DNA from: Planobacterium oryzisoli
GTDB lineage: Bacteria > Bacteroidota > Bacteroidia > Flavobacteriales > Weeksellaceae
Direction: 5' to 3'
Assembly (NCBI RefSeq): GCF_015354315.1
Contig: NZ_JADKYY010000007.1
Span: forward strand, 1-64,000
Length of the DNA: 64,000 nt
Numbering within the stretch: the stretch's first letter is position 1; each line of letters opens with the position of its first letter. Position numbers and translations under genes: made by a program. A model generated the notes under the pieces. It did no database searches. It saw nothing but the letters and a program-made list of their open reading frames with translations, and was not told where the DNA came from. Positions 40,870 through 49,962 of the stretch are shown piece by piece.

Positions 40870-42996
40870 TTACGGTTTTATCTCACGAACCACATTGACA
40901 GCCTCCCGGATAAAGATGTCCCTCTGCAGGTTTTTCAGCCAGTTCTCCGTTTTTTTCTTGAATGCCTCATCTGTTTTCTCACGCTGCAGTTCGTCTTGGT
41001 ACCTACTGAAATTAAATCCGTTGTCCACTTTTTCCAGCACTTCAAATTTCTTTATCTGTGCTTTTCGCTGCTCCATCAAAGCGTTAAATTTATCCTGCTG
41101 CAACGTTATAGACTCTTCTTTATCCAGGGCCTCCTTCCATTTGGCCGATTCCTGCATGAGCTGGTAGTATTTGTTGCTGGAAAGGCGCTGCGCACTTCTG
41201 TTTTTAAGCTCCTCTAGATTAAAGTAGGTTAACTTGTTAATGGTACTCGCCGGGGGGATCTTATCCCAAGCCAGTGCGAAATCGTCATACTGTTCCCCAA
41301 TCTCTGCGTGGGTGAAAAAATCGTTCATCTTGATATCCGACTCGATACCTTTTTTCTGCGTCGACTCACCCGTTACCCTATAGAACTTTTGAATAGTAAG
41401 CTTTAGCGACCCAAAGTCATCATTGGTACTTAGAAAGCGGTTCAAGTCAACGAACGTCTGTACGGTTCCTTTCCCGAAACTTTGCGGTGAGCCTATAACT
41501 ACTGCCCTTCCGTAATCCTGCATAACCCCTGCAAGAATTTCGGAAGCCGAGGCGGAGAGTTCGTTCTGCATTATCACCAGCGGTCCTGTCCACAGCGGGT
41601 TATTGGTCTTACTGCGCAGGGTCTGAATCTTGCCATTCCCGTCTTTCACCTGTACATACGGTCCTTCATTCATAAAAAGACTCATAATATCCCCCACTTC
41701 CGTTAGAGATCCTCCACCGTTGTTACGCAGATCCAGGATAATCCCGTCAATACCTTCTGCCTTAAGTTTTATAAGTTCGGCCTTTATATCGTCGGAAGCG
41801 TTTCTTCCTTTTTCATCTTCAAAATCCGCATTAAAACTAGGCAAGGTGATAAAGCCGAATTTTTTTCCGTTTTCGTCGTTTATTATTACACTGCGTGCAA
41901 AAGTGTCCTCAATGGCTACCTCTTCGCGCACCATAGTGACCTCCTTCACGGTCTTGTCTTTTTTCTCTACGGTCAATGTGACTTTAGTGCCCTTTTCGCC
42001 TCGGATTAGCCGTACAGCCTCATCAGCGAGCATACCTACGACATTGACGGGTTCCTGGTCCGGAAGGGACCTGACTTTAAGAATTTTATCCCCTTCGCTA
42101 AGCTGTTTAGACTTCCATGCAGGAGCACCGATGGTAAGCTGCCCGAGATACAAGTAGCCTTTCTTTTCCTGAATCAGTGCTCCAATACCAATGACTTTAC
42201 CTTTGAACAACGTATCGAATTCGTCTTTGTCTTTCGGCGAGAAGTAGTTGGTGTGCGGATCAAAGATTTCGGTATGGGCGTTCATATAAATCGTGAACCA
42301 GTCCATTTTCTTACGTTTCTTGATACGCTTGAAGGATTCGGTGACCAGGTCCTTAACCTCCTCGGTAGCCTTGATTTTTTTCTGCTCCGGAGTGAGGATT
42401 TCCAGTTTAATCGTATCCTTGAGGTTGTTGCGCTGCACAGAATCTTTCTTCTTTCTCTGCGTCTGCTCCTTGGTGTTGAGGGTTTCCATTTCCTGAAGGA
42501 TATTGTACTTTATGAACTTTCTCCATTCCTCGTACTGCTCCTGTTCGCTTTTTGGATACGGTTTATTCTTAGGCTCTAAAACAAGCGTCTCGTCTTTGGT
42601 AAGATCAATAGGTTGTTTAAAGATTTCCTGAGTGGCTTTGTCAAGTTTGTCCATACGGTCGTAGAGTCGTTGGTACGTTAGATTAAAGAATGTCAGATCG
42701 CCTTTATTAAGGTAATCGTCCAGCTTTAATTTATGGTTTTCAAATTCCTGCACATCACTTGCCAGTAAATAGCGTTTTGCAGGGTCAATCATTTCCAGGT
42801 ATTTGGTATACACATCCTGACTGAAAGCATCATTTATAGGTTTTGGGCTGTAATGAAGATAACTTAGCGTATTCTTGACGCTTACCATAATGGTCTGCAT
42901 CTTCTCGTCGTCGTTTTTCGGCGCATTGAAACAGAACATTAAAGTGGTTAGAGGAATAAAAAGAAGAAAGGTATTGAGTTTAAATTTTTTAAACAT
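40870..42996 (-). CDS. prc: Carboxy-terminal processing (tail-specific) protease
   Basis: A 708-aa S41 protease of the Prc/Tsp type. It has an N-terminal hydrophobic signal (FLLFIPLTTLMFCF), a long helical N-domain (SPKPINDAFSQDVYTKYLEMIDPAKRYL), a PDZ domain (GAPAWKSKQLSEGDKILKV) and the catalytic domain with GIILDLRNNGGGSLTEV, the nucleophile Ser in ELSASASEILAGVMQDYGRAVVIG and the Lys in SFGKGTVQ. A C-terminal DUF3340-like part follows. It degrades or trims periplasmic proteins. It is the first gene of a minus-strand run with SDR and tsaB. Confidence 0.93.
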   Translation of the reverse strand: MFKKFKLNTFLLFIPLTTLMFCFNAPKNDDEKMQTIMVSVKNTLSYLHYSPKPINDAFSQDVYTKYLEMIDPAKRYLLASDVQEFENHKLKLDDYLNKGDLTFFNLTYQRLYDRMDKLDKATQEIFKQPIDLTKDETLVLEPKNKPYPKSEQEQYEEWRKFIKYNILQEMETLNTKEQTQRKKKDSVQRNNLKDTIKLEILTPEQKKIKATEEVKDLVTESFKRIKKRKKMDWFTIYMNAHTEIFDPHTNYFSPKDKDEFDTLFKGKVIGIGALIQEKKGYLYLGQLTIGAPAWKSKQLSEGDKILKVRSLPDQEPVNVVGMLADEAVRLIRGEKGTKVTLTVEKKDKTVKEVTMVREEVAIEDTFARSVIINDENGKKFGFITLPSFNADFEDEKGRNASDDIKAELIKLKAEGIDGIILDLRNNGGGSLTEVGDIMSLFMNEGPYVQVKDGNGKIQTLRSKTNNPLWTGPLVIMQNELSASASEILAGVMQDYGRAVVIGSPQSFGKGTVQTFVDLNRFLSTNDDFGSLKLTIQKFYRVTGESTQKKGIESDIKMNDFFTHAEIGEQYDDFALAWDKIPPASTINKLTYFNLEELKNRSAQRLSSNKYYQLMQESAKWKEALDKEESITLQQDKFNALMEQRKAQIKKFEVLEKVDNGFNFSRYQDELQREKTDEAFKKKTENWLKNLQRDIFIREAVNVVREIKP

Positions 42997-43104
42997 AGGT
43001 AAAGATCGTATTATATAATAAGTTAGCGCACTCTTAACGCGCAGTGCGCATGCAACAAAGAATCAAATTTAATACCTTATTTAGAAACTCCCCCATATTT
43101 TCTC

Positions 43105-43112
43105 TATTTTTG
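43105..43112 (+). promoter_or_regulatory. Candidate -7 promoter box for surE
   Basis: TATTTTTG fits TAnnTTTG and lies 18 bases before the start at 43131. Its place supports that start over the in-frame codons further upstream. Confidence 0.45.
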
Positions 43113-43130
43113 TTAAAATTGAACAACTCT

Positions 43131-43898
43131 ATGCAAAGACCTTTAATACTGGTTACCAACGACGATGGGATTACAGCACCTGGAATACGCCATTTGGTGG
43201 AATTTATGAATGAAATCGGCGACGTGGTGGTGGTGGCGCCAAATTCCCCGCAAAGTGGTAAAGGTCATGCGATTACCATTAATTCCACCCTTACTTTCGA
43301 AGAAATATCGCTAGAGGGTCCACAGCACGATTATTCGCTAAGTGGCACGCCGGTAGACTGCGTAAAATTCGCTCTGGATAAGATCCTGGACCGTAAGCCC
43401 GATCTGGTAGTCTCCGGGATCAACCACGGAGCCAATTCCTCGATAAACGTCATCTACTCCGGTACCATGTCCGCTGCCGTAGAGGCCGGTGTGGAAGGCC
43501 TGCAGGCCATCGGCTTTTCCCTGCTAGATTTCAGTTGGGATGCCGATTTTAGCCAAAGCAAAGAATTTATTCAGGAAATCGTTCTAAAGACGCTTAAAAA
43601 TCCTCTTCCCAAAGGCATCGTTCTGAATGTCAATATCCCTAAACTTCCAAAAGAGGAGATAAAAGGCATTAAAGTGTGCAGGCAGGCCAATGCCAAATGG
43701 GAGGAGAGCTTTGATGAGCGGATAAACCCACACGGCAAACGCTACTACTGGCTCACCGGTTATTTCAATAATATGGATGAGAGTCCGGACGCGGACGAAA
43801 CGGCACTGGGCGAAGGGTACATTTCGGTAGTGCCCGTAAAGTTTGATCTCACCGCGCACGAACATATCGATTCCCTTAAAGAATTACTAAACAGATAA
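43131..43898 (+). CDS. surE: 5'/3'-nucleotidase SurE
   Basis: Metal-dependent nucleotidase of 255 aa that dephosphorylates nucleoside monophosphates. [14 protein letters not shown] carries metal ligands Asp11-Asp12, [15 protein letters not shown] contains the conserved Ser, and [18 protein letters not shown] gives the Asn ligand and the SGTM loop. The start at 43131 places the DD motif at the usual distance; an in-frame extension to 43044 would cross the promoter box. It is followed after 2 bases by guaC. Confidence 0.95.
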   Translation: MQRPLILVTNDDGITAPGIRHLVEFMNEIGDVVVVAPNSPQSGKGHAITINSTLTFEEISLEGPQHDYSLSGTPVDCVKFALDKILDRKPDLVVSGINHGANSSINVIYSGTMSAAVEAGVEGLQAIGFSLLDFSWDADFSQSKEFIQEIVLKTLKNPLPKGIVLNVNIPKLPKEEIKGIKVCRQANAKWEESFDERINPHGKRYYWLTGYFNNMDESPDADETALGEGYISVVPVKFDLTAHEHIDSLKELLNR

Positions 43899-43900
43899 TT

Positions 43901-44947
43901 ATGAGAATAGAGTCGGATTTAAAGCTGGGTTTTGATGATGTAATGTTCCGGCCCAAGCGCTCCACCCTACAGTCCCGTTCCCAGGTAAGTCTACCGCGCG
44001 AATTCCGTTTTTTACACACGGGACATTTGTGGAAGGGTATTCCCATTATTGCCGCTAATATGGACACGGTAGGAACCTTTGAGATGGCAAACGTTCTGTC
44101 TGAAAACCAGATGTTTACGGCGGTCCACAAGCACTATACACCCGGGGAGTGGAGCAGCTTCCTCTCTAAAGCGCCGGACTCGGTATATAATTCCCTGGCA
44201 ATCAGCACAGGCATAAGCTCTCAGGATGAAGAGAAGATGGATAGGATACTTCAGTCGCATCCGCAAATTCAGTTTATCTGCATCGATGTTGCCAATGGGT
44301 ATTCCGAACATTTCGTGCATTTTGTGCAGCGGATCCGAACCAAGTACCCCTCCAAAGTTCTCATAGCAGGAAACGTAGTAACTGGTGAAATGGTTGAAGA
44401 GCTGCTTCTCGCTGGCGCCGACATTATTAAGGTAGGCATTGGACCTGGTTCGGTATGTACCACCCGGGTGAAAACAGGGGTGGGGTATCCTCAGCTCTCC
44501 GCTATAATAGAGTGCGCGGATGCGGCGCACGGCCTCAAAGGCCATATAATAGCCGACGGGGGATGCAGAACCCCTGGAGATGTAGCAAAGGCGTTTGGAG
44601 CCGGCGCTGATTTCGTGATGTTGGGCGGCATGCTGGCCGGTCATACAGAGAGTGGCGGTACGGTTGTGGAGGAGAATGGTAAGCAATACCGCTTATTTTA
44701 CGGAATGAGCTCACAAACTGCCATGGAAAAGCACGCCGGAGGGGTTGCCGAATACAGAGCATCGGAAGGAAAAACGGTAAAAGTTCTCCATAAGGGGAGC
44801 GTGCAGAACACCATCACGGATATCCTTGGAGGCATCCGCTCCACCTGTACCTACGTGGGCGCTTCAGAGCTCCGGGAACTATCCAAAAGAACTACTTTTA
44901 TCCGAGTGAGCGAACAGGAAAACCGAATTTTTGGACCGCAGGACTAA
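43901..44947 (+). CDS. guaC: GMP reductase
   Basis: IMPDH-family (beta/alpha)8 enzyme of 348 aa, converting GMP to IMP with NADPH and ammonia release. The start [26 protein letters not shown] is the GMPR N-terminus, and the active Cys lies in [19 protein letters not shown] two-CBS insert typical of IMP dehydrogenase is absent. [15 protein letters not shown] and YGMSS follow. It is paired with surE, another nucleotide-salvage gene, and converges on a nucleosidase gene 4 bases away. Confidence 0.95.
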   Translation: MRIESDLKLGFDDVMFRPKRSTLQSRSQVSLPREFRFLHTGHLWKGIPIIAANMDTVGTFEMANVLSENQMFTAVHKHYTPGEWSSFLSKAPDSVYNSLAISTGISSQDEEKMDRILQSHPQIQFICIDVANGYSEHFVHFVQRIRTKYPSKVLIAGNVVTGEMVEELLLAGADIIKVGIGPGSVCTTRVKTGVGYPQLSAIIECADAAHGLKGHIIADGGCRTPGDVAKAFGAGADFVMLGGMLAGHTESGGTVVEENGKQYRLFYGMSSQTAMEKHAGGVAEYRASEGKTVKVLHKGSVQNTITDILGGIRSTCTYVGASELRELSKRTTFIRVSEQENRIFGPQD

Positions 44948-44951
44948 GACC

Positions 44952-45545
44952 TCAACTACTACGCAACGTATTTAGTACCCGTGCGAGTTCCTCCGAGGCG
45001 CTGGGAAGCTTTGTATTCCACTCTGCAGCTGCCTCTTGGTCTGCACCGTCCGAAATATACTTTAGCGACAGGAATGGTGTTTTTTTGCGGTGGCATACCA
45101 GTGCCAGTGCATAGGCCTCCATGTCTACCAACTGGTAGTCCTTTGGATACCTATCCGAGACAAAACTGTCTCCCGTACCACATACCCCACTAGGAAGACC
45201 GCGCACAAGCAGTCCTTTTATCAGATGCTCCGAGGGATCGGAAAAAGGCGTCTGGTAGGGCTTAAACCCCAAGGCCTCCACATTCATGTCCCTTTCCAGA
45301 AATCCTTCGCAGCACACAACCCTGCCGCGGGAAAAGTTCTTACTTCCTGCAGTGCCCAGGTTTATCACTATATCATGCGCGGACTGCGCCAGGGCCTGCT
45401 GTAAGGAAAGGGCTGCATTTAGCTTACCCAAACCCGTAAAAAGAACGTTAAAGGAAGAAAAGTAAGTACCTGCCTCCTGCTCCAGGGCAAAGACCAGGAG
45501 GGGGTTTTTAAAATCCTTCCACGAAAAATACCTAGCGGGCTCCAT
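44952..45545 (-). CDS. Nucleoside phosphorylase-fold nucleosidase (MTA/SAH nucleosidase-like)
   Basis: A 197-aa protein of the PNP/UDP superfamily. VFALEQEAG starts the fold, FTGLGKLNAA and VINLGTAGS form the purine pocket region, CGTGDSFV and LVDMEAYALA carry the conserved Glu that binds ribose, and KYISDGAD gives the catalytic Asp. This resembles 5'-methylthioadenosine/S-adenosylhomocysteine nucleosidase, but is shorter than E. coli Mtn (232 aa). The start is set at 45545, 7 bases after fabG. Confidence 0.82.
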   Translation of the reverse strand: MEPARYFSWKDFKNPLLVFALEQEAGTYFSSFNVLFTGLGKLNAALSLQQALAQSAHDIVINLGTAGSKNFSRGRVVCCEGFLERDMNVEALGFKPYQTPFSDPSEHLIKGLLVRGLPSGVCGTGDSFVSDRYPKDYQLVDMEAYALALVCHRKKTPFLSLKYISDGADQEAAAEWNTKLPSASEELARVLNTLRSS

Positions 45546-45552
45546 CTTTGTT

Positions 45553-46296
45553 TTAGGTATGCATTCCTCCATCCACACTCAGCACCTGACCGGTGATGTA
45601 GGAAGCCATATCGCTGGCAAGAAAAACGCACGCATTGGCCACATCCGACGGCTGTCCACCCCGCTTTAAAGGAATGGCATCTCTCCACCCCTCTACCGTC
45701 TTTTCATCAAGCGCCGCGGTCATTTCCGTTTCAATGAACCCTGGAGCAATGGCATTACAGCGTATGTTTCTTGACCCTAATTCCAATGCAAGAGATTTAG
45801 TAAAACCAATCACGCCGGCCTTCGATGCGGCATAGTTTGCCTGCCCGGCATTTCCTTTAATTCCCACTACAGACGTCATATTGATAATGGATCCGGCGCG
45901 TGCCTTCATCATAGGTTTTATTACCGCTTTAGAGAGGTTGAACACCGAGTCAAGATTTACTTTTATTATTTGGTCCCAGTCCTCCTTGGACATGCGCAGC
46001 ATTAGATTATCCTTGGTTATTCCCGCGTTGTTGATTAGAATATCAATTTTTCCAAAATCACTAAGTACCTGATCCACTAAGTCTTGGGCCGCCTGAAAGT
46101 CGGAGGCATCGGACTGGTAGGCCTTAATTTTGGAAGCGTCCTGAAATTCTGCTACCAGGCTCTGTGCTTTTTCCTTGGAACCTGCATAAGTGAAGGCCAC
46201 TTCAGCGCCCTGCGACACAAACATCTCAACTATACCTTTTCCTATACCTCGGGTTCCGCCCGTTATCAGCGCTACTTTACCTTCTAATAATTTCAT
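45553..46296 (-). CDS. fabG: 3-oxoacyl-ACP reductase
   Basis: SDR enzyme of 247 aa for the first reduction in fatty-acid elongation. MKLLEGKVALITGGTRGIG gives the cofactor motif; NNAGIT, catalytic Ser in NMTSVVGIKGNAGQANY and Tyr-x-x-x-Lys in YAASKAGV follow; IAPGFIETEMTAAL and the C-terminal GQVLSVDGGMHT are typical FabG. The start is at 46296; five more in-frame codons upstream are less likely. It sits between rsmI and the nucleosidase gene in a five-gene operon. Confidence 0.95.
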   Translation of the reverse strand: MKLLEGKVALITGGTRGIGKGIVEMFVSQGAEVAFTYAGSKEKAQSLVAEFQDASKIKAYQSDASDFQAAQDLVDQVLSDFGKIDILINNAGITKDNLMLRMSKEDWDQIIKVNLDSVFNLSKAVIKPMMKARAGSIINMTSVVGIKGNAGQANYAASKAGVIGFTKSLALELGSRNIRCNAIAPGFIETEMTAALDEKTVEGWRDAIPLKRGGQPSDVANACVFLASDMASYITGQVLSVDGGMHT

Positions 46297-46300
46297 ATGC

Positions 46301-46981
46301 TTATTTTTCAATTTCTTTATTAATGATTAAAACCATTTCTCCTTTGAGGGTTCTGTCTTTTATTTTTTCCCGCACCTCCTGAACGGTTCCAAATATTCTT
46401 TCTTCAAATTTCTTGGAAATTTCTCTGCTTAGACTGACCCTGGTTTCAGGGCCAAAAAACTCCTGTATCTGTTCGAGTGTTTTTACAATTTTATGTGGGC
46501 TTTCGTAAAGGACCACCGTACGTTTTTCCTGAGCGAGTTCCAGCAGTTTACTTTGCCTCCCCTTTTTGGCCGGAAGAAAACCCGCAAACACAAATTCATT
46601 GTTAGGGAGGCCGGAGACGACAAGAGCCGGTACAAAGGCGGTCGCCCCAGGCAAACAGGTCATCGGTATCTTCGCATCCGACGCCGCCTTGGCAAGTAAA
46701 TAACCGGGGTCGGAAATGCCTGGAGTACCTGCATCGGTAATGATGGCCACATTTTGCCCCTCGAGTAAATCCTTTTTAATGCGCTCGGTGGTATGGTGCT
46801 CGTTATGCAGGTGGTACGAGCGCAGCGGTTTGGAAATACCGTAGTGTTTAAGCAGTACGCCGGAAGTTCGGGTATCTTCGCACAAGATATAGTCCACTTC
46901 TTTAAGAACGTTTAGAGCGCGCAGAGTGATATCTTCAAGATTTCCTATGGGTGTGGGGACAAAATACAAAACTCCACTCAT
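46301..46981 (-). CDS. rsmI: 16S rRNA (cytidine1402-2'-O)-methyltransferase
   Basis: SAM-dependent tetrapyrrole-methylase-fold enzyme, 226 aa. It begins SGVLYFVPTPIGNLEDITLRALNVL, with CEDTRTSGVLLKHYGI, ITDAGTPGISDPG and LPGATAFVPALVVSGLP, all RsmI landmarks. It methylates the ribose of C1402 in the ribosomal P site. The start overlaps the Mur ligase stop by 4 bases. Confidence 0.95.
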   Translation of the reverse strand: MSGVLYFVPTPIGNLEDITLRALNVLKEVDYILCEDTRTSGVLLKHYGISKPLRSYHLHNEHHTTERIKKDLLEGQNVAIITDAGTPGISDPGYLLAKAASDAKIPMTCLPGATAFVPALVVSGLPNNEFVFAGFLPAKKGRQSKLLELAQEKRTVVLYESPHKIVKTLEQIQEFFGPETRVSLSREISKKFEERIFGTVQEVREKIKDRTLKGEMVLIINKEIEK

Positions 46982-48366
46982 AGCACCGATTTAACTACGT
47001 GTTTACCAAACTCTTCCAGGCTAGGGTCCCGGGCTCCCATAAGCAGAAGCACATCGGCATTTTCCAGCGAAGGGCGCATGGCTTCTAGGAGTTCCTGGCG
47101 GTCTTCAACAAAGAACGCCTTTTTGCCCAACCTCTTAATTCCTTCCACCAGATCTTTAGCAGAAATATCTTTTACGACGGTTCCTCCGGCGTAGAATATC
47201 TCACTCATCCATATTTCGTCCTCTGGGCGTAATGCATGGGCAATCTCGTGGATAAAATCGTCTTTAAGAAAACGGGTAGGACCATACCCATGGGGTTGAA
47301 ACCAGCCAACAAGCTTTTTGCCCAGTGGTTGGCATGCCCTTAAGGATGCGGCGCATTTTGCCGGATTGTGTGCATAGTCATCGATGACTACCATCCCCTC
47401 CTTCTCTCCTATAATCTGATGACGCCGGTAAATACCCCGGTAGTTATACAGACTTGAGGCTATCGCCGAAAGCGGCATTCCAATCTGATGGGCCACTGCA
47501 ATAGCTGCTGAGGCATTTTCCACATTGTGTCTGCCCACGGTTTTAAGCCGAAAGTTCTCTCCAAGCATCTGAAAGTGAATTATAAAACCCTCTTGCCGGA
47601 AATGTTCCGCGTTATAGCCTACAGAGCTTTCCTCAAAGGCAAAATCGAACTTCGGATCCACGGAAAATGCTGCAGATAGAGCATTGGCATGATTCGTAAT
47701 AAACCGGTACGAAGTGTTTGCTTTAAAAACCGAAAAAAGCGTCTGTAATTCATCTATCTCCTGGTGGTCCTTATCAATGTTTAAAAGAACAGAAATATAA
47801 GGACGGTACCCCACAATGGATCCGTCGCTCTCATCGGCTTCTATTATCAGCCAATCGCTTTTCCCTACATGCGCATTCCCAATCAGTCCATTTTCAATCA
47901 GACTGGTAAGGCCTGCTCCCGTGATGACGCTGGGATCAAGTCCCCCATCACTTAGAATCTGAAACAGCATTCCTGCCGTAGAGCTTTTTCCGGAAGTTCC
48001 GGCTATAGCAATAGTTTTCTTTGAGCAGCAAATTAAAGCGAGCAGTTCACTGCGTCGCATTAAAGGAATACTACGTTCTTTGGCAGCCTGCACTTCCGGA
48101 ACGCTGTTTTCAATGGCAGTAGAGACCACCACCAAATCGCACGTAGTTCCTAACTGTGAAGCGCCCTGCGGGTAACATACGATACCCTGCGCTTCGAGCT
48201 GCTTTTCAATTAAACTGTTGGGGTTTTGGTTAAAAAACCGGTCACTCCCGGAAACCTGCACACCCGTACCCTGTAAATACTGCGCTAAGGCACTCATCCC
48301 TGCGCCGGCAATACCTACAAAAAAAACATTCTGATAGGCACTTAAATTTTTATCCTCGTGGGCCAT
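46978..48366 (-). CDS. MurC/Mpl-type Mur ligase
   Basis: UDP-N-acetylmuramate ligase family protein of 462 aa. Gly-rich VFFVGIAGAGMSALA is the N-terminal UDP-binding site, ATP loop GTSGKSST lies at residues 123-130, and VVIDDYAHNPAKCAASL closes the C-terminal domain. It adds L-alanine (MurC) or a recycled peptide (Mpl) to UDP-MurNAc. The operon lacks other mur-synthesis genes, so a second, recycling-type MurC paralogue is more likely than the essential MurC; this is inference. Its stop and start are fused tightly with rsmI and the upstream hypothetical gene. Confidence 0.85.
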   Translation of the reverse strand: MAHEDKNLSAYQNVFFVGIAGAGMSALAQYLQGTGVQVSGSDRFFNQNPNSLIEKQLEAQGIVCYPQGASQLGTTCDLVVVSTAIENSVPEVQAAKERSIPLMRRSELLALICCSKKTIAIAGTSGKSSTAGMLFQILSDGGLDPSVITGAGLTSLIENGLIGNAHVGKSDWLIIEADESDGSIVGYRPYISVLLNIDKDHQEIDELQTLFSVFKANTSYRFITNHANALSAAFSVDPKFDFAFEESSVGYNAEHFRQEGFIIHFQMLGENFRLKTVGRHNVENASAAIAVAHQIGMPLSAIASSLYNYRGIYRRHQIIGEKEGMVVIDDYAHNPAKCAASLRACQPLGKKLVGWFQPHGYGPTRFLKDDFIHEIAHALRPEDEIWMSEIFYAGGTVVKDISAKDLVEGIKRLGKKAFFVEDRQELLEAMRPSLENADVLLLMGARDPSLEEFGKHVVKSVL

Positions 48367-49308
48367 TTAGTAAAATTTGTTTTCCACCAGACTCCACAGC
48401 CTCTGCGCGTACTCATCGGACTTTCCCCAATCCAACTCATAGTAAAGCTCACTGAGGTATTCCTTGGCTTCTTCAAGCGTCTGAAATGTGTTTAACTTGC
48501 TCACTGCTTCATTAAGGGACGACTGGCTTCCATCAAAAAGTATTTTCGTAAAGGCTATTCTGTCGTTTAAGTCCAGCTTAAACGCCGAGCGCTGTACTTT
48601 ATTAGGTACTTCTACTTTGTAGGTGTTTCCTTCTGGGGAGCTCTGGGCTACGGACACTTCCTCTGTCGTCTGTAGAGGGTCAAAGAGGGAGGGCACCGAT
48701 TTAAGTGCTTTAATATGCGCAAGCTTTAGTTTTTTTTCTTGGTGGGCCTTAAGGTGGGCCTCGGTTGTCTGGTGTTCCTGCGTTGCATCGTCCCCATCAG
48801 CCAGTGCCGCTTCCAGCGCCGGACTCTCTTCAATAATTGCAAAGTTTTCCTCTTGAGCAGCTAATTCCTGGGCGTGTAGTGAATCCCTATCCCACTCGGA
48901 AGGGATGGCTGCTTCCAGTGTAGTTTCTGCCACTGTAACATCCTCATTATTAGTATCTAGACCCGAATTAACCTCCGTTGTTTCTTCTGAGGAAACTTCT
49001 TGGGAACGGGCAAATTCAAAGCGGGATTCGGTTGGCAGCTCATAGCTGGTTTTGTCATCGGCCAATTCAACGGGATCTTCTTCCTTATCTTGCACCTCCT
49101 CAATTGAGGTAAACTCTTCAGTACCAGCGCCTAAAAACCTGTTTTTGTTCTCTGACAGTGTTTTGAGCACGGCCACGCATTCCACTAATCGTTCCACTTT
49201 AAACTTATGGGAAATTAAGCTCTCCGCATTATCAATGCCTTGGAGCTCAGAAATAAGTAACTGACATTCCGAGAAATGTTGCTGGAGAATATCGTCAACA
49301 ATGTGCAT
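48367..49308 (-). CDS. Acidic hypothetical protein upstream of the Mur ligase
   Basis: A 313-aa soluble protein with no recognised family. The N-terminus (residues 1-65, MHIVDDILQQHFSECQLLIS) looks helical. A long acidic, low-complexity Glu/Thr/Ser/Ala middle follows (about residues 70-200). The C-terminal block (KLDLNDRIAFTKILFDGSQSSLNEAVSKL through ELYYELDWG) appears folded and conserved in style. The stop is directly followed by the Mur ligase start, so both are cotranscribed at the head of the five-gene operon. A scaffold or regulator of cell-envelope work is a guess from context only. Confidence 0.75.
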   Translation of the reverse strand: MHIVDDILQQHFSECQLLISELQGIDNAESLISHKFKVERLVECVAVLKTLSENKNRFLGAGTEEFTSIEEVQDKEEDPVELADDKTSYELPTESRFEFARSQEVSSEETTEVNSGLDTNNEDVTVAETTLEAAIPSEWDRDSLHAQELAAQEENFAIIEESPALEAALADGDDATQEHQTTEAHLKAHQEKKLKLAHIKALKSVPSLFDPLQTTEEVSVAQSSPEGNTYKVEVPNKVQRSAFKLDLNDRIAFTKILFDGSQSSLNEAVSKLNTFQTLEEAKEYLSELYYELDWGKSDEYAQRLWSLVENKFY

Positions 49309-49331
49309 GGGGAATCTTATTATATTTTCAG

Positions 49332-49339
49332 TAATTTTG
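49332..49339 (+). promoter_or_regulatory. Candidate -7 promoter box for tdk operon
   Basis: TAATTTTG fits TAnnTTTG, 29 bases before the tdk start. It probably drives the whole plus-strand run up to 57.7 kb. Confidence 0.4.
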
Positions 49340-49368
49340 GAAGGTCAAACTTACGGCTAATTTAACAA

Positions 49369-49953
49369 ATGTTTTTAGAAAATACAATTAACCACGCCAA
49401 GCAGAGTGGATGGATGGAAGTGATTTGTGGCTCTATGTTTTCAGGCAAAACAGAAGAATTGATCCGTCGCCTTCGCAGGGCAGAAATGGCCGGGCAGACC
49501 GTGGAAATTTTTAAGCCTAAGATTGACGTGCGCTACGATGAAAAGGAAGTGGTATCGCATAACTACAACCGAATCCCAAGTACGCCGGTGGAGACTTCCT
49601 CCGAAATTTTGCTTCTGGGCTCTACCTGTGACGTGGTGGGAATTGACGAAGCGCAGTTCTTCGACCACGGTATTGTGGAGGTAGCCAATGAGCTGGCAAA
49701 TAACGGAATACGTGTGGTAATTGCAGGCTTGGATATGGACTTCCTAGGCCGTCCTTTTGGTCCGATTCCGTACCTAATGGCTACGGCCGAATATGTTACA
49801 AAGGTGCATGCTATCTGCCGCAGGACCGGGAATCTAGCCAACTACTCCATGCGGATTTCAAGCAATCAGAATTTGGTGGAACTGGGCGAGACGGAGAGTT
49901 ACGAAGCCGTAAGCCGGAAAATATTTGTAGAGTATCTCAAAGACAAAACCTAA
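49369..49953 (+). CDS. tdk: Thymidine kinase
   Basis: TK1-type enzyme of 194 aa that phosphorylates thymidine in salvage. Walker A is GSMFSGKT (residues 21-28), the Asp-Glu pair is in GIDEAQFF (93-96), and the lasso region [17 protein letters not shown] binds the base. Of the four zinc-ligand positions of typical TK1 enzymes only Cys150 is present; the others read Thr153, Ser182 and Ile185. The zinc lobe is therefore probably metal-free. The gene begins a plus-strand operon with murF-alr 9 bases on. Confidence 0.94.
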   Translation: MFLENTINHAKQSGWMEVICGSMFSGKTEELIRRLRRAEMAGQTVEIFKPKIDVRYDEKEVVSHNYNRIPSTPVETSSEILLLGSTCDVVGIDEAQFFDHGIVEVANELANNGIRVVIAGLDMDFLGRPFGPIPYLMATAEYVTKVHAICRRTGNLANYSMRISSNQNLVELGETESYEAVSRKIFVEYLKDKT

Positions 49954-49962
49954 GGGGCAGTT

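Noticed and set aside
43044-43130. Longer SurE N-terminus
   Set aside because: The extra in-frame residues would lie over the promoter box at 43105-43112 and do not resemble the family; 43131 gives the normal N-terminus.
46978-48366. The essential MurC of the organism
   Set aside because: The gene is not with other cell-wall synthesis genes and the Mpl-like recycling role cannot be excluded, so no definite symbol was given.
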